This document shows positions 16,933-25,217 of a DNA stretch of 64,000 nucleotides, in pieces. The stretch lies in the NCBI RefSeq assembly GCF_044759095.2, contig NZ_JBIYSM020000013.1, positions 1 to 64,000 on the forward strand. The letters are read 5' to 3'. Source of the DNA: JBIYSM02 sp044759095. GTDB taxonomy: Bacteria; Bacillota; Bacilli; Brevibacillales; Brevibacillaceae. The position numbers were made by a program, and so were the translations under genes. Within the stretch, counting starts at the first letter, position 1; the number at the start of each line of letters is the position of its first letter. The notes below the pieces were generated by a model that made no database searches, was not told the origin of the DNA, and saw only the letters and a program-made list of their open reading frames with translations.

Positions 16933-17868
16933 ATGAAGATTCGATTGGTACAAAACGGTCTGATGACCCAAATCGACGAGATCGAGGAGGCTCTCATCCC
17001 GCCTGACAACGGCTTTTACTGGATCGACGCCAAGCTGTTCGACCTGGACGTGCTGCAGCCGCTGTTCGGTTTGCACGACCTGGCGATCGAGGACTGCATC
17101 GACGAGGAAGAGCAGCGTCCGAAGCTGGAGGTCTACAACGACCACTACTTCATCGTGATCAACAGCGTCCAGTTCCGCAACCAGGACATCTTTTTGCGCG
17201 AAGTCAACATCTTTTTGGGAGGCCATTTCATCATTACCGTCACCAAGCATGAAGTGGAGGAGTTCGACAAGGTGTCCCAGATAATCCGGGAGGAAGACGT
17301 CAACCGTCCCGACACGTTCCTCTACCACCTTGTGGATCAGATTGTGAAAAGATACTTTGACGTGATCGAAAAAATCGAGGAGTTGATCGAGAAGCTGGAA
17401 GTGGAGATTTTGATGAACACGCGGAAATCGCAGTTGAATCAAATTATCGGGCTGCGCAGCGAAGTTTTGTATGCGCGCAAGATGCTGCTTCCCCAGCGCG
17501 ATCTGATCGACGCGCTGAATAAAAAAGAACTTCCGCTTATTCATTCCAATCTGCGAAAGTACTTTGGCGACATCCTGGAAAACGCGGTGAAGGTCGTGGA
17601 GAGCTTTGACACCTTCCGGGAGCTGATCGGCAACCTTCGCGAAGCGTATCAAGCCTCTGTCGCCGGCCGGGCCAATGACATCATGCGGATCTTCACCGCG
17701 TTGACCACCATTTTCATGCCGCTCACGATCGTAACCGGTATTTACGGCATGAACTTTGAATACATGCCGGAGTTAAAAAATCCGTACGGCTACTACATCG
17801 TCCTGGGCTTCATGGGCTTCATCGGTGTCACCATGTACATCATATTCAAGCGAAAGGAATGGCTCTGA
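16933..17868 (+). CDS. corA: Magnesium/cobalt transporter CorA
   Basis: CorA is a pentameric channel for Mg2+ in the cytoplasmic membrane. The 311 residues comprise a large acidic N-terminal domain and two C-terminal membrane spans; the selectivity motif YGMNFEYMPE lies between them. The upstream 400 bases show no M-box riboswitch that I can recognise. Confidence 0.95.
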   Translation: MKIRLVQNGLMTQIDEIEEALIPPDNGFYWIDAKLFDLDVLQPLFGLHDLAIEDCIDEEEQRPKLEVYNDHYFIVINSVQFRNQDIFLREVNIFLGGHFIITVTKHEVEEFDKVSQIIREEDVNRPDTFLYHLVDQIVKRYFDVIEKIEELIEKLEVEILMNTRKSQLNQIIGLRSEVLYARKMLLPQRDLIDALNKKELPLIHSNLRKYFGDILENAVKVVESFDTFRELIGNLREAYQASVAGRANDIMRIFTALTTIFMPLTIVTGIYGMNFEYMPELKNPYGYYIVLGFMGFIGVTMYIIFKRKEWL

Positions 17869-17872
17869 CGTT

Positions 17873-18967
17873 TTAGAGAAGAGCTTCCGTCTGCACAATC
17901 ATGAGATGCATCCGTTTGGACAAGTCGTATTCATGCGGATGCTCAAGCGGTTGACCGTTTTCGTCGGTAAGGATCCGCAAGATCGGTCTGCTGGGCAGCC
18001 CTTTGTTATAATCGATGACGACTCCGACCTCCCCCGTATTCAGGGTAACCGTCATCCCCAACGGATACAGGGCAATGGTATCGCGCAGATGCTCAACCAT
18101 CCGCTGCTCGAACAGCGTGCCCGCACCTGCGAACAACACCTCCATTGCTTCGTGAGGAAGCACAGACGGACGGTACACACGGTGCGAAGTCAAGGCGTCA
18201 AATACGTCGCACACCGCAATGATCCGGGCATACGGATGGATTTCCTCCCCTTTCAGCTGGCGGGGATAGCCGGAGCCGTCACAGCGTTCATGGTGTTGAT
18301 ACGCGCAGTGGGCAGCCAGAAGCGGGATCTCATCCAGCCGACGAAGCATCTCAAACCCGTACTCCGTATGCGTCTTCATGATCTCAAATTCTTCCTCCGT
18401 CAACTGACCCGGCTTTTGCAGAATCTCGCAGGGAATCGCCATTTTTCCTACGTCGTGAAGCAAAGCCCCCATGCCGATTTCAATCAGCTCTTTTTCGGCA
18501 TAACCGGACTTTATCGCGAGGGCAGTCGCATACAGCGCCACGTTAAAGGAATGGGAAAATATGTAATGATTGGACGCCCAGGCGTCCCCCAGCAGATTCA
18601 TGGCCGTCCGGTTCTGCTTCAGTTCGTCTACGACGGAGGACATCACCTGTCTGAACTGCCTGCCAAACTGTTTGTCGTGAAAGGTTTGCTGCCATTTCTG
18701 CGGCGAATCTTTTACGGAGCGGAAGGTTTCGTGAATGACAGCCATCGCTTCCTGCCGGGTTCTTTCTGATACCGTGTCCTCCAGCAGAATATCGGCGGTT
18801 CGACTGTCTTGAATATAAACCTTGATAATATTCATTTTTTTCAGTCGATCCAGCATTCGATGCGTCAGCACTACTCCGGCACCGATCAGCGTCGTTCCGT
18901 TGTCGGAAAAAACGGAACGGGCCAGTATGTCACCCGGCTGGCATTGGGATATGGGAACAAGTCTCAT
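17873..18967 (-). CDS. HD-GYP-domain protein, probable c-di-GMP phosphodiesterase
   Basis: An N-terminal region of about 125 residues is followed by an HD-GYP domain. The motifs are LLHDVGKMAIP (HD pair), KTHTEYGFEML, AYQHHERCDGSGYPRQLKGEEI (the GYP segment) and IIAVCDVFDALTSHRVYRP. All expected metal ligands appear intact, so hydrolysis of cyclic-di-GMP is likely. No signal peptide or membrane span is visible. It converges with corA, with only 4 bases between the stops. Confidence 0.9.
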   Translation of the reverse strand: MRLVPISQCQPGDILARSVFSDNGTTLIGAGVVLTHRMLDRLKKMNIIKVYIQDSRTADILLEDTVSERTRQEAMAVIHETFRSVKDSPQKWQQTFHDKQFGRQFRQVMSSVVDELKQNRTAMNLLGDAWASNHYIFSHSFNVALYATALAIKSGYAEKELIEIGMGALLHDVGKMAIPCEILQKPGQLTEEEFEIMKTHTEYGFEMLRRLDEIPLLAAHCAYQHHERCDGSGYPRQLKGEEIHPYARIIAVCDVFDALTSHRVYRPSVLPHEAMEVLFAGAGTLFEQRMVEHLRDTIALYPLGMTVTLNTGEVGVVIDYNKGLPSRPILRILTDENGQPLEHPHEYDLSKRMHLMIVQTEALL

Positions 18968-19057
18968 CGCATTCTATTCGCCTTTCCTAGTCATACCCAC
19001 ATTATACTTGATTCGATCTCTTTCTACATACCTTTTTCCATTTTGTCAAAAAATGAA

Positions 19058-19087
19058 AACAGCGTCTCTTTTCCCAGAGGCGCTGTT
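19058..19087. terminator. Terminator-like hairpin
   Basis: AACAGCGTCTC/GAGGCGCTGTT forms a stem just downstream of yunC on the minus strand, with an A-run on the plus side that gives T on the minus. Confidence 0.75.
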
Positions 19088-19099
19088 ACGCATGCATTT

Positions 19100-19402
19100 C
19101 TAGAACATTTTTCGGACGGCGTCGCGGCCAGTTGTTCCTGCGGTAATTCCCAATCGTTCTGCCGTAACAGTGACGGACTCCAAGGGGGCATCAAGCAGTT
19201 CCTGAATCGTCTTGACCCCTACCGCCCGGCCGGCAATAATCTCCCTGCTCGCGAGGCGCTCATTCAGCAGCCCTACATCCAGCGCTCCGCACATGATATA
19301 TCCTTTTTCCGTGGCAACGGCCAGAAGCGTTGTCTTCGGAAGCCGTACCGTTACGGCAATGGCGGTACCTTCTTCAAACCGGATCGGCTGTACGTCAATC
19401 AT
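19100..19402 (-). CDS. yunC: YunC-like protein (DUF1805)
   Basis: The 100-residue protein matches the DUF1805/YunC type: it begins MIDVQPIRFEEGTAIAVTV and contains TTLLAVATEKGYIMCGALDV with the conserved cysteine. Biochemical function is unknown. It lies beside yunD, yunE and yunF homologues, as in Bacillus subtilis, though a small acidic gene is placed between it and yunD. Confidence 0.85.
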   Translation of the reverse strand: MIDVQPIRFEEGTAIAVTVRLPKTTLLAVATEKGYIMCGALDVGLLNERLASREIIAGRAVGVKTIQELLDAPLESVTVTAERLGITAGTTGRDAVRKMF

Positions 19403-19474
19403 CGAATTCCTCCCGTCATGTAGATGACTTCAGCGCTAACATCCTATGTTTTCCGCGGGAAAATGGTGTTCCTC

Positions 19475-19720
19475 TCAGTGCAGAATGCCCGAATGACCAA
19501 GAGGACGCTCGTCGTCCATCGCGACCTTGCGCTTCATCACTTCAATCATGTAGGTGGCCAGCATTTGGAACAGCTCTTCATCGTCCATGCTCTCAATGAT
19601 CGTCTGCATGTCTTTTCTTGACTGTTCCGCCAGAATTCCGACGACGATGGCGACGATATCTTCCTCGTCTCCGTTGAAATGACCCCGGTACATTTGATAA
19701 ACCTCGTCGATAAACCGCAT
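19475..19720 (-). CDS. Small acidic helical protein of unknown function
   Basis: The 81-residue protein starts MRFIDEVYQMYRGHFNGDEE, with GGAGGAG at the right distance for the ATG at 19720. It is rich in acidic residues and Met, and predicted to be helical. A longer frame to 19804 would overlap yunD and lacks a ribosome site. I do not recognise a characterised family. Its place between yunC and yunD suggests it belongs to the yun cluster. Confidence 0.7.
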   Translation of the reverse strand: MRFIDEVYQMYRGHFNGDEEDIVAIVVGILAEQSRKDMQTIIESMDDEELFQMLATYMIEVMKRKVAMDDERPLGHSGILH

Positions 19721-19788
19721 CCTCACTCCTCCTTTCCCCCTTTTATCATTCCCCAAAAGGGCGGGAGCAGTGAAACCAGGATGACCGA

Positions 19789-21225
19789 TCACACCCGCAG
19801 CCAACGCGGCTGAAAGCTTTCCTGTATCAGCTGTTCGTCTCGGATCGTCTCCGCCAGAACTTCCCGCAGCATTTCCGGCAGGAAGAAACGCAGGTCCCGC
19901 CCCTCCAACAGCTCCGGGTAAATCCTGCTGAACATGAACATGTCAATCGTACCTACACGGTAATCCCGGTGGAGATCCAGGGGCTGGCCGTTCACTTGCA
20001 CTCCCGTGATCCGGCGCCCGGCAGAGTCGTCACCATAGTGAACGATCAGGCCATCCACGCCCAACCACCCGATAAGCTTGCCGCGAAAGCCGAAACCGCG
20101 CAGCTCCCGATGTACGGCCTCCGGTTGAATGGAGCGCTGGAGCACCTGAAGCAGCTGTGCACCAGTCAGGGTCACGGCGCAGGGGTTGATCGGATGGGGA
20201 AGACAATGCAGCAAATCGCCGTACGTAACCGTACCCCTCTGCAGCGGAGTCAGCTGCAGCCCTCCGTTGGCCAGACCTACCTCCGCCCGGGTCCAGCGGC
20301 GAATGCTTGCAGCCAGCATTGACCCGAACGGGGTCTCCTCCGTCCATCCGATTTGCAGATCGGTCTTAAGCTGTGTTACCGGCCTGGCCAGCAGGGTTTC
20401 CGCCGCCTGTTTTTCCTGCAGCAATAGCGCTTGCAGTTCTTCATCGGGCGGATAGTCTTTGACGGGAAATACCTCCGCAACAGCATCCAACACGCGATTG
20501 TCCTCCATCGTCAGCGTCAGCTGGACGTGTCCGACGTATTCGCCGAAGCGGCCGACCTGGGCAATCAGGGTGCCTTCCACCGTTTCCCCTCGCTCCAGCA
20601 AGTGATGCGTATGGGCGCCCAGAATGACGTCAAGGCCAGGCACCTCCTGCGCCAGCTTCACGTCCTGCTGGTAACCGAGGTGAGAGAGGACGACGATCAG
20701 GTCCGCCTGGGAACGCAATGCCGTCACCTGATTGCGAATGTGTGGAACCGGATCTGACACCTCCCACCCCAGCATCTGATAAAACGGGGAAAAGGCAATG
20801 GTGGCGCCAAGGATGGCTACGCGCAGGTCGGGCCACTGGTGGATGGCGTACGGTACCGCCCAGTGCGGCTGCATGCCCGTGGCCGGCTCAATCAGATTGT
20901 TGACGATCACGGTAAAGTCCGCCTGTTCGTACAGCTCATCCAGTTTGTCCTTGGGAAACGTGATGCCTTCGTTGTTTCCGATCGTTACGTACTGATAGCC
21001 GCTGTGGTTCAAGACCTTTACGTTGCTGTGTCCCCAGGTGGCTTCGGTCATTACGTTCATCCGATCCACGTGATCTCCTATATCGACGGTAAGCACGTGT
21101 TCTCCCCGCTTCTCCCACTCCGCACGGTGCCGGTGCAAACACGTTGAGATGTGCGGCATGTTGCGAAAATGGCTGTGCAGGTCGTTCGTGTGCAAGATAT
21201 GCAAGGTCCTACAAGCGCCTGCCAC
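19789..21225 (-). CDS. yunD: 5'-nucleotidase family metallophosphoesterase (YunD-like)
   Basis: The protein of 478 residues has an N-terminal metallophosphoesterase domain (ILHTNDLHSHF, then DIGDHVDRMNV) and a C-terminal 5'-nucleotidase substrate domain from about residue 290. The usual GNHE motif reads GNNEG here, so one canonical histidine is replaced; as I recall, this is also seen in YunD proteins. No signal peptide is seen, so a cytosolic role is likely. A gap of 30 bases separates it from yunE upstream. Confidence 0.85.
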   Translation of the reverse strand: MAGACRTLHILHTNDLHSHFRNMPHISTCLHRHRAEWEKRGEHVLTVDIGDHVDRMNVMTEATWGHSNVKVLNHSGYQYVTIGNNEGITFPKDKLDELYEQADFTVIVNNLIEPATGMQPHWAVPYAIHQWPDLRVAILGATIAFSPFYQMLGWEVSDPVPHIRNQVTALRSQADLIVVLSHLGYQQDVKLAQEVPGLDVILGAHTHHLLERGETVEGTLIAQVGRFGEYVGHVQLTLTMEDNRVLDAVAEVFPVKDYPPDEELQALLLQEKQAAETLLARPVTQLKTDLQIGWTEETPFGSMLAASIRRWTRAEVGLANGGLQLTPLQRGTVTYGDLLHCLPHPINPCAVTLTGAQLLQVLQRSIQPEAVHRELRGFGFRGKLIGWLGVDGLIVHYGDDSAGRRITGVQVNGQPLDLHRDYRVGTIDMFMFSRIYPELLEGRDLRFFLPEMLREVLAETIRDEQLIQESFQPRWLRV

Positions 21226-21255
21226 TGCTCTCGCCTCCCTCCTCTGAAAGCAAAA

Positions 21256-22077
21256 CTACTTCAAGACGGCTTCCCCGATCATTTGTATGGCAATCCCCAA
21301 AATCAGCACACGCAGCACCATCACAACGGTTCGGCCCTTCATCCGGGCAGCAGCGAACGCGCCCAGTTTTCCGCCCGCCCAGGCCCCGGGCGCCAGCATG
21401 GCGGCGAACAGCCAGTCTACATGGCCGTGCAGTACATTGGTTGTAGAGCCGACTACTGCCGATAAAAAAATGACCAGCATCGAAGTTGCCGTTGCGATAT
21501 GGGGCGGGTACCGAAACAGAATCAGCATGGCTGGCACCATCAAAACGCCGCCCCCTACCCCAAACAGCGAGGAACAGACCCCGACCAGATACGAGACGAG
21601 GATGGCGGTCCAGCGGCTGTAGCCGTACTCGTGCTCCACGCCCTCCGAGTCGACGAAACGGTGATGGACGTCCCAGTGAATGGAGTGCGGCTTCATTCTG
21701 TCCTTCGCCATGATCAGCGCAAACATGCAGAGCTGAAACAGGCCAAACAGAAGCGAAAACGTCTCCACTGGTAGTAATGTATTAAGATAGACACCCGTTA
21801 TAGCACCAGGGGTGCTTCCGAAAAAGAACAACCAGGCGATTTTCGTATCCACCCGCTTTTGCTTTAGATAAGAGAGGGATGAAGACAGGGCTGTGACCGC
21901 AATGACGATCAGGGAGGTACCCACGGCGACCTGCGGGCTCATGGAACCGGGATGGTACTGGTTGACGAAAAACAGCAGGGACGGTACGAAAAATACGCCG
22001 CCGCCAAGCCCGGCAACGCTGCCAATCGCTCCGGCGATCAGACCTATGAACAGAAACAAGACGGCAAGAGTGGTCAT
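21256..22077 (-). CDS. yunE: TauE/SafE-family permease (YunE-like)
   Basis: The 273 residues form about eight membrane spans in two homologous halves, each opening with a Gly-rich segment (GSVAGLGGGVFFVP and LFGVGGGVLMVPAML), the hallmark of TauE/SafE sulfite or organosulfonate exporters. A short hydrophilic loop with HHRFVDSEGVEHEYGY separates the halves. It lies in the yun cluster. Confidence 0.9.
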   Translation of the reverse strand: MTTLAVLFLFIGLIAGAIGSVAGLGGGVFFVPSLLFFVNQYHPGSMSPQVAVGTSLIVIAVTALSSSLSYLKQKRVDTKIAWLFFFGSTPGAITGVYLNTLLPVETFSLLFGLFQLCMFALIMAKDRMKPHSIHWDVHHRFVDSEGVEHEYGYSRWTAILVSYLVGVCSSLFGVGGGVLMVPAMLILFRYPPHIATATSMLVIFLSAVVGSTTNVLHGHVDWLFAAMLAPGAWAGGKLGAFAAARMKGRTVVMVLRVLILGIAIQMIGEAVLK

Positions 22078-22094
22078 GTATGCTTCCTTCTTTC

Positions 22095-22946
22095 CTAAAA
22101 CAGCTCCATTTGCCGGGGATTCAGTCCGCTTGGCTGGATGCCCAGCATTCGCATAAACTGTTTGGCATTGTTGACTGCGTCCCCGCCGGAGTTGTTGTTA
22201 AACAAAATGCAAACGTCTTCCGCGTGCTTGGCAATCTCCCGGATGTGCGGAACCCATTCGCTCAACTCTGCTTCGCTGTAGTTGTACAGGTAACGGACAT
22301 CCCGCCAGTTTTGTCCCTTGCCGGGATCCCGCCATCCCGCTGTGTTTCGCCCGTGAAAGCGGACAAGGGCCAGCCGGGGATGGGTGACGGCCACCACGAT
22401 GGGCACACAGCCGTTCCCTGTCTGCGGTTCATCACACAGCACGTGCACAGCGCCCAGATCGCGCAGAAATGAAAGCGTCTTGTCCCGAAAGCGCTCGTCG
22501 AACCAGCTGCGATGCCGAAACTCTACCGCTACGGGATAGTCGGCAAATGCCTGACGACAGGCTTGTACGTAAAGGACGTGTTCGCGGGTGCAATCAAACC
22601 ACGGCGGGTACTGGAACAAGAGCGCCCTCAGCTTGCCCGCATCCACCAGCGGCTGGATGCTGTCGGCAAACCGTTGAAACAGCTCCTCCCGGTCCAGAGG
22701 GGCATCACCCCGCTGGTGGCCGGTCATGGCTTGATGAGGTTTGACAATGAAGCCGAACGTGTCCGGCGTATCCTTCACCCACGTCTCATAATTCTTTTGT
22801 GGTAAAATGGCGTAAAACGAGCTGTCAATTTCCACGATGGGAAAGTGGCTGGCGTAGACGGACAGCTTGTCTTTTGTCCGTACGCCTTGTGGATACAGAT
22901 CGTGGTGATCTCCCCAGCCGCACACTCCCACATGAATAGTATTCAT
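22095..22946 (-). CDS. yunF: DUF72 protein (YunF-like)
   Basis: The 283-residue TIM-barrel protein begins MNTIHVGVCGWGDHHDLYPQ and has VEIDSSFYAI, FIVKPHQAMTG and VEFRHRSW, all DUF72 features. The start at 22946 follows GGAGG with a 10-base gap; the longer reading to 23030 would cross the divergent gene's leader. The function of the family is unresolved. Confidence 0.88.
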   Translation of the reverse strand: MNTIHVGVCGWGDHHDLYPQGVRTKDKLSVYASHFPIVEIDSSFYAILPQKNYETWVKDTPDTFGFIVKPHQAMTGHQRGDAPLDREELFQRFADSIQPLVDAGKLRALLFQYPPWFDCTREHVLYVQACRQAFADYPVAVEFRHRSWFDERFRDKTLSFLRDLGAVHVLCDEPQTGNGCVPIVVAVTHPRLALVRFHGRNTAGWRDPGKGQNWRDVRYLYNYSEAELSEWVPHIREIAKHAEDVCILFNNNSGGDAVNNAKQFMRMLGIQPSGLNPRQMELF

Positions 22947-23012
22947 AGCAAAGAAACCTCCAACACTTACAGAGAGTTGGTAATTCCAGTACAGATAACG
23001 GAGGATTGCGAG

Positions 23013-23456
23013 ATGTTTCCTCTTGGGCACCCCTTCGCGAATAAGAATACCAAACTATTTCTTGCGGGGAAAGTAGCGAAACGCCTCCTGACCGAAGCAC
23101 AAGAGGCGTTTCCGTATGAATATTCCGCTCTTTTGGCGGGCCGCGGTGCAGACATCACCATGCATATCCCGCTTCGTCCCATCGAGCCAGCCACTCATTT
23201 TTATCAATGGGACGGCGATTCCCTGGTGCGCGCGTTGCGTGAAATCAGCCGGGCCGACCTGGAGTGGCTGGGCGTGCTGCATACGCATCCCCACTCACCG
23301 CCCGTTCCCTCCCAGGCCGATGCCGCTGGCTGGCACTACGCGCAGTTGAGCTACTGGATTCTCTCCCTGCAGGGCATACAGCCTGAACTGCGGGTCTACC
23401 AGTGGGCAGAAGGCGCTTTTCAGGAGCGTTCCTATCTCATTACCGGCGATCGTTAG
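23013..23456 (+). CDS. JAMM/MPN-domain metallopeptidase
   Basis: The 147-residue protein has the full JAMM zinc signature: an upstream glutamate in FPYEYSALLAGRG and then VLHTHPHSPPVPSQADAAGW (HxHP...PSxxD). Prokaryotic single-domain JAMM proteins remove C-terminal groups from ubiquitin-like sulfur carriers or act as isopeptidases. GGAGG precedes the ATG at 23013 by 8 bases. It is divergent from yunF and its stop overlaps that of the OsmC gene. No sulfur-carrier gene is adjacent, so the substrate is unknown. Confidence 0.85.
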   Translation: MFPLGHPFANKNTKLFLAGKVAKRLLTEAQEAFPYEYSALLAGRGADITMHIPLRPIEPATHFYQWDGDSLVRALREISRADLEWLGVLHTHPHSPPVPSQADAAGWHYAQLSYWILSLQGIQPELRVYQWAEGAFQERSYLITGDR

Positions 23457-23902
23457 GCCCCGGCAATCCGTACGGTCGGCTCCACGCTGATCTCCACGTT
23501 GCCGCGCATCGCTTTGGAGATCATGCATACCTGTTCTGCGCGATGAGCCGCATGTACGGCCGCCTCCGCCGTTTTTTCATCTCCGTCCGCAAGGATCATC
23601 TCTGGGCGATGGATGATTTCACGAAAGCCGAGATTGCCGCTTTCCACCGTTAGGATGCCTTCCGATTTTAGCGTTAAGGATTGGACTTTCAAATTGCGCT
23701 TTTCCAATATCGCAGCCAGCGTAATGATATAGCAGTTCATGGCCGCTCCAATCAAGAGCTCCTCAGGATTGGTCCCCACTCCCGGCCCTCCCTGCTCACG
23801 CGGAACGGAGATGGCCGTTTGCAATCCTTCTGCCTTCAGCTCACCCGTCCCCAATCTGCCTCCATGCCACGCCGCTTCCAATTGAAACCGCAGATCACTC
23901 AC
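23453..23902 (-). CDS. OsmC/Ohr-family peroxidase-like protein
   Basis: The 149-residue protein has the two conserved redox cysteines of the family, in AAMNCYIITLAAIL and AEQVCMISKAMRGN. It probably reduces organic hydroperoxides in the cytosol. The spacing and the long form fit the YhfA/OsmC side more than Ohr. It follows the alcohol dehydrogenase gene after 17 bases on the same strand, so the two may be co-transcribed. Confidence 0.85.
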   Translation of the reverse strand: MSDLRFQLEAAWHGGRLGTGELKAEGLQTAISVPREQGGPGVGTNPEELLIGAAMNCYIITLAAILEKRNLKVQSLTLKSEGILTVESGNLGFREIIHRPEMILADGDEKTAEAAVHAAHRAEQVCMISKAMRGNVEISVEPTVRIAGA

Positions 23903-23919
23903 GTTTCTTCCTCCTCTTC

Positions 23920-25119
23920 CTACTCCACAACCGACTCGATTGCGTGAAAGTCATAATGATAGCAAATATCATACAGGCGGACAATTTCATCATGGGAAGG
24001 CACCCGCGGATGATTCCCCGGACTGCCGCTTGCCAAGGCGTCTGCTGCCATCTTCTGCACCTTTTCATCCCATTTCGCCTTGTCGATTCCCCATGTTTTC
24101 ACAGTGGGAATGTGCAAGTCCCGGCAGAGCCTTTTCGCCTCGGCAATGGCCACATCTGCCCATTCCTCATGGGAAAGTCCTTGGCCATCCGGCTTCATCA
24201 GTCGGCCGATCACCGCGAGCCGTTCCATGGCGCTGTCTCTTGTATACGCAAGCACTGCCGGCAGCAGCATGGCATTTGATACCCCGTGCGGCACGTGGAA
24301 GACGGCACCGATCGGGCGAGACATTCCATGTACGAGACAAACGGACGAATTCGAAAAGGCAGCACCCGCTTTCATCGAAGCCAGCGCCATTTGTTCCCTC
24401 GCATCCAGATCATTTCCGTTCGCGTACGCCTTTCGCAGATTTCGGCTGATCAGCTCAATAGCGGAAAGAGCCAACGTATCCGTAAGCGGCTGGGCGCGCC
24501 GGGAAATGTACGCTTCGATCGCATGACAGAGCGCATCGACTCCGGTTGCCGCCGTCACGCTGGGGGGCGATGACATCGTGAGAAGGGGATCGACAATCGC
24601 CACAGACGGCAGCAACGCCGGGTGCTTGATCATCATCTTCACATCGTCTGCCGTATTCGTAATCACGGTTACGTCGGTCGCTTCCGAACCCGTACCGGCC
24701 GTAGTCGGTACGGCAATCAAGGGAATCGGTTCACGCTCAACCGGCGTCTTCCCTCCCATGTAGTCGCCAATATAGCCTCCATTGGCAGCAACCAATGCGA
24801 CAGCCTTGGCTGCATCGATACAGCTTCCTCCGCCGAGAGCGACAATGACGTCGCACTTTTCGTCAACAAAGAGACGGAGCGCCTCTTCCACATACACGTC
24901 CGTGGGTTCGGTGTTTACATGGAGGTAAGCGGCATGATCAACTCCAGCCTGTTTCATTAAATGCAGGCATTCCTCTGTGTTTCCGAGCTCTTCCATCACC
25001 CGATCGCTGATGAGCAGCGCCTTTTTGCCAAAACGTCCGGCTTGCTCCCCCGCTTTCGAGAACGAACCACGTCCATACAGGATGGTTTGGGGCATCCGAA
25101 ACTCCATACACGATCTCAT
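23920..25119 (-). CDS. Iron-containing (group III) alcohol dehydrogenase
   Basis: The protein of 399 residues shows the NAD-binding GGGSCIDAAKAVAL, the TAGTGSEATDVTVI loop, and the metal ligand stretch HGMSRPIGAVFHVPHGVSNA. It oxidises an alcohol or reduces an aldehyde in the cytosol. The start at 25119 follows GGGAGG; a frame to 25146 adds nine residues without a better site. The metal may be iron or zinc, and the substrate is not evident. Confidence 0.92.
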   Translation of the reverse strand: MRSCMEFRMPQTILYGRGSFSKAGEQAGRFGKKALLISDRVMEELGNTEECLHLMKQAGVDHAAYLHVNTEPTDVYVEEALRLFVDEKCDVIVALGGGSCIDAAKAVALVAANGGYIGDYMGGKTPVEREPIPLIAVPTTAGTGSEATDVTVITNTADDVKMMIKHPALLPSVAIVDPLLTMSSPPSVTAATGVDALCHAIEAYISRRAQPLTDTLALSAIELISRNLRKAYANGNDLDAREQMALASMKAGAAFSNSSVCLVHGMSRPIGAVFHVPHGVSNAMLLPAVLAYTRDSAMERLAVIGRLMKPDGQGLSHEEWADVAIAEAKRLCRDLHIPTVKTWGIDKAKWDEKVQKMAADALASGSPGNHPRVPSHDEIVRLYDICYHYDFHAIESVVE

Positions 25120-25163
25120 GGTACATCCCTCCCTCTTCTTTATCAAAAACTTCTAAAAAAAGA

Positions 25164-25194
25164 AAACATCTCCTGCTTGTTACAAGAGATGTTC
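25164..25194 (-). terminator. Terminator of yuaF-floT
   Basis: AACATCTC/GAGATGTT on the minus strand is followed by TTCTTTTTTT, just past floT. Confidence 0.85.
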
Positions 25195-25217
25195 CCTATC
25201 GCTGTGCCAAAACCTTT

